This document shows positions 1 to 5,278 of a stretch of 5,278 nucleotides of DNA, piece by piece; position 1 is the first letter of the stretch, and the number at the start of each line of letters is the position of its first letter. Under the pieces are notes generated by a model, which was not told where the DNA came from, ran no database searches, and saw only the letters and a program-made list of their open reading frames with translations. Source of the DNA: Porphyrobacter sp. (GTDB lineage Bacteria; Pseudomonadota; Alphaproteobacteria; Sphingomonadales; Sphingomonadaceae). The position numbers were made by a program, and so were the translations under genes. Where the stretch lies: NCBI GenBank assembly GCA_021732945.1, contig JAKFWB010000265.1, positions 1-5,278 of the forward strand, in the 5' to 3' direction.

Positions 1-264
1 CATCGCCACCTGCCGCCAGTCCGCACCCAGCTCATAAGCGACACTCTGCGGCAGCAGCGTCGTGATCCACTGCCCCATTTCCAGCTGCGGCACGGCGACT
101 GTCACCACGCCATCAGCGGCAATCTTGAGCCACGCGCCGAACACATGCTCCCCGCGCGCCGCGACCAGCGGGGTGCGGTAGCTGCGCGGCAGCAGCCACC
201 ATGCGACCAGCAGGCCCCCGCCCGCAGCAGCACCCGCCAGCAATCCCCGCCGCGAAACCTGCAT
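1..264 (-). CDS. Xanthine dehydrogenase family molybdopterin-binding subunit, N-terminal part (cut by window edge)
   Basis: Only the first 88 codons are present; the gene runs off the left edge. The start is the ATG at 264, three bases after the mrp stop, with AGGGA (minus strand, 276-280) 11 bases upstream. Residues 4-11 read SRRGLLAG, a twin-arginine motif, followed by a hydrophobic Ala/Gly/Leu stretch to about residue 26, so Tat export or membrane anchoring in the periplasm is likely. Next come FGAWLKIAADGVVTVAVPQ (about 42-60), LEMGQ (61-65) and a LPQSVAYELGADW block (71-83). This order is typical of the large molybdenum-cofactor subunit of the isoquinoline 1-oxidoreductase beta (IorB)/aldehyde oxidase group, which hydroxylates aldehydes or N-heterocycles and normally passes electrons to a small [2Fe-2S] subunit. 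The substrate cannot be told from this fragment. Tight spacing suggests co-transcription and translational coupling with mrp. The family call rests on N-terminal similarity recalled from family members. Confidence 0.8.
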   Translation of the reverse strand, partial: MQVSRRGLLAGAAAGGGLLVAWWLLPRSYRTPLVAARGEHVFGAWLKIAADGVVTVAVPQLEMGQWITTLLPQSVAYELGADWRQVAM

Positions 265-267
265 CGC

Positions 268-1275
268 CTAAACCGTCCCTGTATCGAGCCAGCGCGCCAG
301 CTTTTCCGCAATCGCCACAAAGGGTGCGGCGGCTTCACCGTTCCCGGCGGCAGGGGGTTCGCCCTTATCGCCCGCAATCCGCGTTTCCAAGGTCAGCGGC
401 ACCCGGCCAAGGAAGGGAATCTCAAGGGCGGCGGCAAATGTCTCGACCCCGCCCGAACCGAACGGATCGCTGATATGGCCGCATTCAGGGCAGCAATAGC
501 CCGCCATATTCTCAACCAACCCGATGATCGGCACCTCGCCCTGTTCGAACAGTTGGCCCGCACGGGCAGCGTCGATCAGCGCGAGGTCTTGCGGGGTGGA
601 GACGAGGATCGCGCCATCCGGCCGGTGCGCCGACAGCATCGACAGCTGCACATCGCCGGTGCCCGGCGGCAGGTCGATCAGCAGCAGATCAGTATCGCCC
701 CACTCGGCATCAACCAGCTGGGTCAGCGCCTTGCCGGTCATCGGGCCGCGCCATGCCAGCGCCTTGCCCGGCGCAACGATATGACCCATCGACAAAACCT
801 TGACCCCGTGGCGGCTGTCAATCGCCACCAGCTTGTCGCCGCTGGGGGTGGCGCCGGGCTTGATCCCCTCGGTCGCGAGCAGTTTGGGCTGGGATGGGCC
901 ATAAATGTCGCCATCGATCACACCGACCTTGCGGCCCATCCGGGCCAGCGCGACGGCGAGATTGGTGGTCAGCGTCGATTTGCCGACCCCGCCCTTGCCC
1001 GATCCGACCGCGATCAACCGGCGGCGGCGGCGCTCGCCTGTCAGGGCGATCCGCACCTCGTCGATGTCACTCAGCGGACCGAGCGCAGCGGTGATCGCGC
1101 TTTCAAGCTCAGCGCGGGCCAAATCGGACAGATCGCCCGCTTCAGCCACGATCACCGCGCGGCGCGAAACGATCCGGGCCGACCTGATCCGGTGGTTGAT
1201 TTCTGGTGACAGCGCGGCGCGGATCAGCGCCTCTTCGGCGCCGGGCTGGCGGGGTGGTTCGGGTGGCTTGCTCAT
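268..1275 (-). CDS. mrp: Mrp/ApbC/NBP35-family iron-sulfur cluster carrier ATPase
   Basis: This 335-residue cytosolic P-loop ATPase is of the type that binds an Fe-S cluster at a dimer interface and passes it to apo-proteins. The ATPase domain spans about residues 87-332. It has the deviant Walker A GSGKGGVGKS (91-100, signature Lys94, P-loop Lys99), the DGDIYGPS motif (121-128), the switch II/Walker B stretch LLLIDLPPGTGD (197-208) and the cluster-binding CPEC pair (Cys262, Cys265), with an extra Cys261. The N-terminal 80 residues sit where a MIP18/DUF59 domain normally lies but match it poorly. A run of five arginines (82-86) precedes the P-loop domain. The protein is slightly shorter than E. 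coli ApbC (about 369 residues). The ATG at 1273-1275 is preceded by AGAGG (minus strand, 1285-1289) at 9 bases. It is divergent from hflK and is followed after 3 bases by the molybdopterin subunit gene. The family is certain; the physiological client is not known. Confidence 0.96.
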   Translation of the reverse strand: MSKPPEPPRQPGAEEALIRAALSPEINHRIRSARIVSRRAVIVAEAGDLSDLARAELESAITAALGPLSDIDEVRIALTGERRRRRLIAVGSGKGGVGKSTLTTNLAVALARMGRKVGVIDGDIYGPSQPKLLATEGIKPGATPSGDKLVAIDSRHGVKVLSMGHIVAPGKALAWRGPMTGKALTQLVDAEWGDTDLLLIDLPPGTGDVQLSMLSAHRPDGAILVSTPQDLALIDAARAGQLFEQGEVPIIGLVENMAGYCCPECGHISDPFGSGGVETFAAALEIPFLGRVPLTLETRIAGDKGEPPAAGNGEAAAPFVAIAEKLARWLDTGTV

Positions 1276-1407
1276 TTCGGCACGCCTCTAACACCAAAAT
1301 CACGCAGCCAACCCCTGTTTTTCGCGGTGAGGCGTGCTTATAACGACAGAATGCAAAGATCGGACGGTTGGAAAGAGCGTCTTGGTGCAGGCCTTCGCGG
1401 TCTTGCC
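1276..1407. promoter_or_regulatory. Divergent promoter region between mrp and hflK
   Basis: This 132-base stretch separates the start of mrp (minus) from the chosen hflK start (plus), so promoters for both transcription units probably lie here. On the plus strand TATAAC at 1339-1344 is a good -10-like hexamer, but no convincing TTGACA-like box lies 16-18 bases upstream (1315-1321 is T-rich and weak). TTATAA at 1338-1343 is symmetric, so it could also serve the minus strand. The mrp ribosome-binding site (AGAGG, 1285-1289 minus) lies in the same stretch. No operator repeat is obvious. Promoter placement is inference. Confidence 0.4.
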
Positions 1408-2502
1408 ATGGCTGGTAAAAATAACCCCTGGGGCGGCTCCGGCAGCGGCGGTGAGCCGGGCGAGGACGGCGACAGCGGCGGCAAGAGCGACGGCGGCGGT
1501 CCGCGCAACCCGTGGCTGCCGGGCGGGAACGAGCCGGGCAAGCGCCGCTCCGCCAGCATCGAGGATATCTTCAAGAGCCGCGGCCCCGAAGGCCCGCGCC
1601 GCGCGGGCGGTGGCGGCCCCGGCGGGCCGGGCTTCCGCCTGCCCGAACGCGGCAACGGCAAGAGCTGGGTTCCGGTGATCATCGGCGCAGTCGTTCTGCT
1701 GTGGATCGGGACGACCAGCGTCCACTTCGTCCAGCCCGGCGAACAGGCCATCGTCAATTATCTGGGCGGCAAATATTCGCATTCGTTTGATTCCGGCACC
1801 AACGTCACCTGGCCTTGGCCGATCCACATGGTCGAGAAGGAAAACGTGCAGCAGGTGCGGCTGGAAGAAGTGCCGGGGACAAACACCGAAAAATTGATCC
1901 TGACCGCCGATCAGAACCTGGTCGATCTGACCTATCTGATCCGCTGGAATATCTCCGACCTTGCGCTGTACAAATATCAGCTGAATGATCCGCGCAACGC
2001 TCTGCTGGAAATCGGCGAAGCGGCGATGCGCGCGGCAGTGGCGCGGCAGGATCTTGATACCGTGCTGACTGGTGAAGGCCGGGCCGAGATCGAACAGGAC
2101 GTCAGTGCTGCGATGCAGGCGCGGCTTGATGCCTATCGGTCGGGGATCAGTGTGCAGGGCGTGGAAATCAACAAGGTCGATCCGCCGGGCCGCGTCGAAG
2201 AGGCGTTCAAGGACGTCTCCTCCGCCCAGCAGGATGCCGATGCCGCAATCAACCGGTCGCGCGCCGTGGCGCAGCAATTGCTCGCCCGCGCACAGGGCGA
2301 TGCCAGCGAGTTCAACGACATCTACGAAGAATACCGGCTCGCGCCCGAGGTTACCCGCCGCCGTCTCTATTACGAGACCATGGAGTCCGTGCTGTCAAAG
2401 ACCGACAAGACCATCGTCGAATCCGGCAATGTCGTGCCGTATCTGCCGCTGCCCGAAGTGAAGCGCCGCGCGGCTACGCCCGCTCAGCCGCAGGGGAACT
2501 AA
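1408..2502 (+). CDS. hflK: FtsH protease modulator HflK (SPFH/band-7 membrane protein)
   Basis: With the ATG at 1408 the product has 364 residues. HflK pairs with HflC in a large inner-membrane assembly that encloses the FtsH AAA protease and limits its access to membrane substrates. A glycine-rich cytosolic N-terminus carries two NPW motifs (6-8, 34-36) and an IEDIF motif (51-55) that resembles the DDIF of E. coli HflK. One membrane helix follows (about 87-104). Then comes the SPFH domain with LILTADQNLVDLTYLIRW (about 163-180), and a coiled-coil segment (about 266-308) that is short for the family. It ends with the conserved APEVTRRRLYYETMESVL block (about 312-329). The start is uncertain: the frame is also open from GTG 1327 and ATG 1351, and none of the three has a good Shine-Dalgarno. 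I chose 1408 because MAGKNNPWGG looks like a usual HflK N-terminus. hflC follows after 4 bases. Family identity is secure. Confidence 0.95.
   Translation: MAGKNNPWGGSGSGGEPGEDGDSGGKSDGGGPRNPWLPGGNEPGKRRSASIEDIFKSRGPEGPRRAGGGGPGGPGFRLPERGNGKSWVPVIIGAVVLLWIGTTSVHFVQPGEQAIVNYLGGKYSHSFDSGTNVTWPWPIHMVEKENVQQVRLEEVPGTNTEKLILTADQNLVDLTYLIRWNISDLALYKYQLNDPRNALLEIGEAAMRAAVARQDLDTVLTGEGRAEIEQDVSAAMQARLDAYRSGISVQGVEINKVDPPGRVEEAFKDVSSAQQDADAAINRSRAVAQQLLARAQGDASEFNDIYEEYRLAPEVTRRRLYYETMESVLSKTDKTIVESGNVVPYLPLPEVKRRAATPAQPQGN
2492..2497 (+). promoter_or_regulatory. Ribosome-binding site of hflC
   Basis: AGGGGA lies inside the last hflK codons, 9 bases before the hflC ATG. With only 4 bases between the genes, this fixes the hflC start and suggests coupled translation giving similar amounts of HflK and HflC. 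Confidence 0.7.
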
Positions 2503-2506
2503 GGCC

Positions 2507-3352
2507 ATGAACGCTGTGTTTCAGGACTACAAAAGGCTTGTCATCGCCGCAGTGGTGATCGTGATCGCGCTGATTTCCAGCATCGTGATCGTGCCGGAAA
2601 CCCATCAGGCGGTGGTGATCCGGACCGGCTCACCGGTGCGGGTTATCAACCAGTTCCGCCCCGATGTGCCCTATGGCTCGACCGGCGCGGGCTTGTCACC
2701 GCGCATCCCGTTCATTGAAGAGGTGCGGATGATCGACCGCCGGGTGCTCGATCTTGATATGGAGCGCACGCAGGTGCTCTCGAATGATCAGCAGCGCCTC
2801 CAGGTCGATGCCTATGCCCGCTACCGGATCATCGACCCGGTCAGGCTGGTCGAGAAGGCTGGCACCGAACGCCAGCTTGAAGCGCAATTGCTGCCGATCC
2901 TCACCTCGGTATTGCGGCAGGAACTGGGCAGGCGACCGTTTTCGGCGCTGATCAATGCCGAACGCGGTACGGCGATGGCCAATATCACCCGCACGCTCGA
3001 TGCGCAGGCGCGCAATTATGGTGCGCAGGTGCTGGACGTGCGGATCAAGGCGGCGGACCTTCCCGAAGGCCGTCCGCTGGATGCCGCCTTCACCCGGATG
3101 GAGACCGACCGGCAGGAAGAAGCCGCAACGATCCGCGCGGCAGGGCAACGCGATGCGCAGATCATTCAGGCCGAAGCTTCTGCCGAAGCGGCCCGAATCT
3201 ATGCCGATGCTTATGGAAAAGACCCGCAGTTTTACGACTTCTATCGTGCCATGCAGAGCTATCGCCAGACCTTCCTGGCGGGTGAAGGGCAGAGCACGAT
3301 GATCCTGTCGGACGACAGCGAGTATTTCCGCCAGTTCAAGGGCAATCGCTGA
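2507..3352 (+). CDS. hflC: FtsH protease modulator HflC (SPFH/band-7 membrane protein)
   Basis: This 281-residue partner of HflK contributes to the same membrane cage around FtsH, with its bulk on the periplasmic side. A single N-terminal membrane helix spans about residues 11-29. The SPFH domain follows, with VVIRTGSPVRV (36-46), LSPRIPFIEEVRMID (63-77) and LSNDQQRLQVDAYARYRI (91-108). A coiled coil starting RMETDRQEEAA (197-207) runs to about 236. The family C-terminal signature is KDPQFYDFYRAMQSYRQTF (238-256), then MILSDDSEYFRQFKG. The coiled coil looks about 22 residues shorter than in E. coli HflC, and the long insertion seen in the E. coli SPFH domain is absent, which accounts for much of the length difference (E. 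coli about 334). The ATG at 2507 has AGGGGA (2492-2497) 9 bases upstream, overlapping the hflK end, so translation is probably coupled. No protease active site is visible, in line with a modulator role. Confidence 0.96.
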   Translation: MNAVFQDYKRLVIAAVVIVIALISSIVIVPETHQAVVIRTGSPVRVINQFRPDVPYGSTGAGLSPRIPFIEEVRMIDRRVLDLDMERTQVLSNDQQRLQVDAYARYRIIDPVRLVEKAGTERQLEAQLLPILTSVLRQELGRRPFSALINAERGTAMANITRTLDAQARNYGAQVLDVRIKAADLPEGRPLDAAFTRMETDRQEEAATIRAAGQRDAQIIQAEASAEAARIYADAYGKDPQFYDFYRAMQSYRQTFLAGEGQSTMILSDDSEYFRQFKGNR

Positions 3353-3538
3353 GGCGTTCGACCAGCGGCTGACTTTGTCCGGCAAACGGGGGCGATGTTC
3401 AATCGCCGTTCAGCCCCGGACAGTGCATTTGGGGCACTGAAACCAGCCACCCGGCTGGCCCCCGCAACAGGATTGAGGAACGCTTGGGTAACCCCAGGCA
3501 TTGCTCCAGAGGATAAGGACCATAAGGACGTGAGGAAC
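3353..3538 (+). promoter_or_regulatory. hflC-degP intergenic region with clustered inverted repeats
   Basis: This 186-base gap contains several perfect inverted repeats within 90 bases. TGTCCGG (3376-3382) pairs with CCGGACA (3416-3422), enclosing GGCGAT/ATCGCC (3391-3396 and 3402-3407, 5-base loop). Next are CAGTGC/GCACTG (3421-3426 and 3434-3439, 7-base loop) and CCAGCC/GGCTGG (3443-3448 and 3453-3458, 4-base loop). CGGGGGC (3387-3393) can alternatively pair with GCCCCCG (3458-3464), which would open the GGCGAT hairpin. No T-run follows any stem, so these are not standard intrinsic terminators. They could be a structured degP leader, an hflC 3' end structure or protein-binding sites. The pairings are seen in the sequence; a function is inferred only. 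Confidence 0.4.
3477..3502 (+). promoter_or_regulatory. Possible ECF-type (EcfG-like) promoter for degP
   Basis: GGAAC (3477-3481) is followed 17 bases later by CATT (3499-3502). The alphaproteobacterial general-stress sigma factor EcfG recognises roughly GGAAC-N16/17-CGTT, so this is one mismatch away in the -10 part. Transcription would begin near 3508-3510, just before the duplicated ribosome-binding sites. The match is short and could be chance in GC-rich DNA. Confidence 0.25.
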
Positions 3539-3541
3539 GTG
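3513..3541 (+). promoter_or_regulatory. Duplicated ribosome-binding site and GTG start of degP
   Basis: ATAAGGAC occurs twice (3513-3520 and 3522-3529), 9 bases apart, and two in-frame GTG codons (3530 and 3539) are also 9 bases apart. Each AAGGA lies 10 bases upstream of its own GTG. Either pair could start translation, with products differing by three residues. Confidence 0.55.
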
Positions 3542-5080
3542 CGCTACGTATATGGACTGTCGAGCGCGCTGCTGGTTGGCGGCGCTGCGATCTCGTTGAT
3601 CACTGGTGCCCCGGTGGGGGCGCAGGTGGCGCAGAATGACGAAAGCGTCATGAGCCAGGTGGTACCGGTGGCTGGCGCTCCGGCAAGCTTTGCCGATCTG
3701 ACCGCGCAGCTCCAGCCAGCAGTGGTCAATATCGCGACGCGCCAAAGGGTCGCGGTCGCCAACGCCAATCCCTTTGCGGGAACGCCATTTGCCGAACTGT
3801 TCAATCGCCGTCAGGGCGGTGAAGGTGGCGGTGGCGGCGCGCAGCCCCAGACGCGTGAGGCGCAGTCGCTGGGTTCGGGCTTCATCATCTCGGCCGATGG
3901 CTATGTGGTCACCAACAACCACGTCGTCGCGCCCGATGCCCGCGCGACGCTGGAAGAAATCACCATCACCCTGCCCGATGGCACCGAATACGAAGCCGAA
4001 CTGGTCGGCGCCGATGCGGCGTCGGACCTTGCAGTGCTCAAGATCAAGGCCGACCGGACTTTCCCGTTTGTGACCTTCGGGGATTCAAGCAAGGCACGAC
4101 CAGGTGATTGGGTTGTTGCGATCGGCAATCCGTTTGGCCTCAATGGCACAGTAACCAGCGGCATTATCTCGGCGGTCTATCGCAATACCGGTCAAGGCGG
4201 TGCCTATGACCGCTTTCTCCAGACCGATGCCAGCATCAACCGCGGCAACTCAGGCGGGCCGCTGTTCGACATGCGCGGCAATGTGATCGGCATCAACAAT
4301 GCGATCTTCTCGCCTTCGGGTGGCAGCGTCGGGATCGGCTTTGCGATCCCCGCCGAAATCGCCGCGCCGATTGTGCAAAAGCTGAAAGACGGCCGCGAGA
4401 TTGAGCGTGGCTATCTTGGCGTCGGGCTTGAACCCATCAACGAGGACTTCGCCGCCTCGCTCGGCCTGCCCAAGCGGCGCGGAGAGCTGGTGCAGACGGT
4501 GCAGGACGACAGTCCGGCTTCGCGCTCAGGGGTCAAGCCCGGCGATATCGTCACCAAGGTGAACGGCAAGGATGTCACCTCCGATCAGACCGTGTCCTTC
4601 CTTGTCGCCAATCTTGAACCTGGTGCGCAGGTGCCGGTTGAGCTGCTGCGCGATGGCAAGAAGCTGGCCCTCAACGTGACACTGGGCAAACGCCCGTCCG
4701 ACGCGGAATTGCAGTCACAAGCGCAAACCTTCGATCCGGACGCCGAAGAACCGATGGCACCCGGCACCTCGGACAGCACGATTGAGCAAAAGCTCGGCCT
4801 GCAGGTGATGCCGATCAGCGCTGCGGTGACCCGCTCGCTCGGCGTGCCTGCGGACACACAGGGCGTGGTGATCGCCAATGTCGATCCCAATGCCGATGCA
4901 GCCCGCAAGGGATTGCGGCGCGGGGACATCATCCTGTCGGCCAATTATCAGCCCGTCGCGTCTGTCGAAGCTTTGCTGGCGCAGGTGAATGCGGCTGCGG
5001 CAGAAAATCGCGAGGCGATCCTGCTTCGCGTCCAACGCCGCACATCGCCCCCCGCCTTCGTGGCGGTGCGCCTCCGCTGA
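3539..5080 (+). CDS. degP: Do/DegP (HtrA) family periplasmic serine endopeptidase with two PDZ domains
   Basis: With the GTG at 3539 the product has 513 residues. It is an exported trypsin-fold protease of the HtrA/MucD type, which degrades or chaperones misfolded envelope proteins. Residues 1-28 form a Sec signal peptide (hydrophobic core GLSSALLVGGAAISLITGA; likely cleavage after Ala28). The protease domain covers about 50-285 with a full triad: His128 in TNNHVV, Asp163 in ASDLAVLKI and Ser238 in GNSGGPL. A glycine-rich loop (about 93-100) precedes it. PDZ1 (about 290-384) opens with RGYLGVGLEP and contains SPASRSGVKPGDIV. An acidic linker follows, then PDZ2 (about 417-507) with ADAARKGLRRGDIIL. 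The frame is open back to ATG 3395, but that start would put 48 residues before the signal peptide. GTG 3530 is nearly as good as 3539. The symbol could equally be degQ or mucD; two PDZ domains and the intact triad are certain. Confidence 0.94.
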   Translation: MRYVYGLSSALLVGGAAISLITGAPVGAQVAQNDESVMSQVVPVAGAPASFADLTAQLQPAVVNIATRQRVAVANANPFAGTPFAELFNRRQGGEGGGGGAQPQTREAQSLGSGFIISADGYVVTNNHVVAPDARATLEEITITLPDGTEYEAELVGADAASDLAVLKIKADRTFPFVTFGDSSKARPGDWVVAIGNPFGLNGTVTSGIISAVYRNTGQGGAYDRFLQTDASINRGNSGGPLFDMRGNVIGINNAIFSPSGGSVGIGFAIPAEIAAPIVQKLKDGREIERGYLGVGLEPINEDFAASLGLPKRRGELVQTVQDDSPASRSGVKPGDIVTKVNGKDVTSDQTVSFLVANLEPGAQVPVELLRDGKKLALNVTLGKRPSDAELQSQAQTFDPDAEEPMAPGTSDSTIEQKLGLQVMPISAAVTRSLGVPADTQGVVIANVDPNADAARKGLRRGDIILSANYQPVASVEALLAQVNAAAAENREAILLRVQRRTSPPAFVAVRLR

Positions 5081-5095
5081 TCGGGACTGAAGGTC

Positions 5096-5135
5096 AAAAA
5101 AAAGGGCGCCGAGGCTATCCTCCGGCGCCCTTTTT
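5096..5135. terminator. Bidirectional intrinsic terminator after degP
   Basis: Eight A (5096-5103) precede a long GC-rich stem followed by five T (5131-5135). GGGCGCC (5104-5110) pairs with GGCGCCC (5124-5130). GAGG (5111-5114) pairs with CCTC (5119-5122) around a CTAT loop, leaving C5123 as a single bulge. The A and T tracts let it work on both strands: it ends the hflK-hflC-degP unit 15 bases past the degP stop, and could end a converging minus-strand gene. Confidence 0.93.
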
Positions 5136-5278
5136 GCGTCAGAATTCCGGTGGTGGCTTGGGTGGACGGCGCGGCGCGCTTGGGAGTTATCCTCCCGTCG
5201 CTTCTTCAAGGAAATCGTCACTGGCCGCCGGCGGGGCTTGTTAGCCTTCCACTCCGAAAGGAGCCTGCTCCGGATCAC
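5136..5278. other. Downstream stretch with no supportable gene
   Basis: No recognisable protein is encoded here. On the minus strand one frame reads in from the edge as DPEQAPFGVEG and stops at 5243-5241. The same frame then shows two more short open pieces ending at 5189-5187 and 5141-5139, the last immediately before the terminator. A plus-strand frame is open from GTG 5150 to the edge but has no ribosome-binding site or known motif. Small inverted repeats are present: GGGAG/CTCCC (5182-5186, 5192-5196), the palindrome CCGCCGGCGG (5225-5234) and GGAGC/GCTCC (5260-5264, 5267-5271). AAAGGAG at 5257-5263 could serve a start just beyond the window. Nothing decides between these. Confidence 0.3.

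Noticed and set aside
102..377. Minus-strand frame across the mrp end and the molybdopterin subunit start
   Set aside because: It overlaps two better genes in another frame and is Arg/Trp/Cys-rich without a motif. The ATG at 264 gives a Tat signal and clear family similarity instead.
145..1209. Long plus-strand open frame (354 codons) opposite mrp
   Set aside because: It is antisense to an unmistakable mrp with all its motifs. The product is arginine-, glutamine- and proline-rich without any known motif, typical of a mirror frame in GC-rich DNA.
1300..2277. Long minus-strand open frame opposite hflK
   Set aside because: The plus strand encodes a full HflK. The antisense product is histidine- and aspartate-rich with no motif.
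2696..3385. Long minus-strand open frame opposite hflC
   Set aside because: It mirrors the coding frame of a clear HflC and contains no recognisable domain.
3421..3458. The two hairpins here as an intrinsic terminator of hflC
   Set aside because: Stems are only 6 base pairs and are followed by C-rich rather than T-rich sequence, so they do not fit a Rho-independent terminator.
3395..3538. 48-residue N-terminal extension of DegP from ATG 3395
   Set aside because: It would bury the signal peptide, which begins right after the GTG starts. It overlaps the clustered inverted repeats, and the duplicated ribosome-binding sites point to 3530/3539. ATG 3395 has only a G-run upstream.
4715..5278. Minus-strand open frame from the right edge running under degP
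   Set aside because: It reads straight through the bidirectional terminator and then antisense to the PDZ2-coding part of degP. No domain is recognisable.
5150..5278. Plus-strand open frame from GTG 5150 to the window edge
   Set aside because: No ribosome-binding site is evident, third-position GC is modest and no similarity is recognised. Openness over 43 codons is not unusual.

Overview
The window is GC-rich chromosomal DNA from an alphaproteobacterium, most likely Sphingomonadales and possibly Erythrobacteraceae. That placement is inference from protein style: HflC ends in a DPQFYDFYRAMQSYRQTF-type block, both Hfl proteins have a shortened coiled coil, and the Mrp, HflK, HflC and DegP genes lie together. 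No mobile element, CRISPR array, tRNA or rRNA is visible.

Layout. Minus strand, positions 1-1275: mrp (an Fe-S cluster carrier P-loop ATPase) reads leftward. Three bases later begins a molybdopterin-binding subunit of the xanthine dehydrogenase family, which carries a Tat signal and is cut by the window edge. Positions 1276-1407 form a divergent promoter region. Plus strand, 1408-5080: hflK and hflC (4 bases apart), a 186-base gap rich in inverted repeats, then a Do/DegP-type periplasmic serine protease. A strong bidirectional hairpin terminator at 5096-5135 closes the unit. The last 143 bases hold no gene I can support.

How the genes work together. HflK and HflC form the membrane SPFH complex that surrounds and modulates the FtsH protease. 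The DegP-type protease degrades or refolds damaged envelope proteins. The plus-strand unit is therefore an envelope protein quality-control cluster. The minus-strand pair links an Fe-S carrier to a molybdenum hydroxylase subunit whose enzyme family normally works with a [2Fe-2S] partner.

These are known families and I do not see an undescribed multi-gene system. The points most worth a second look are: (1) HflK and HflC both appear to lack the same length, about 22 residues, of coiled coil; (2) a dense set of perfect inverted repeats precedes degP; (3) the degP ribosome-binding site and GTG start are duplicated with a 9-base period; and (4) the hflK start may be leaderless.
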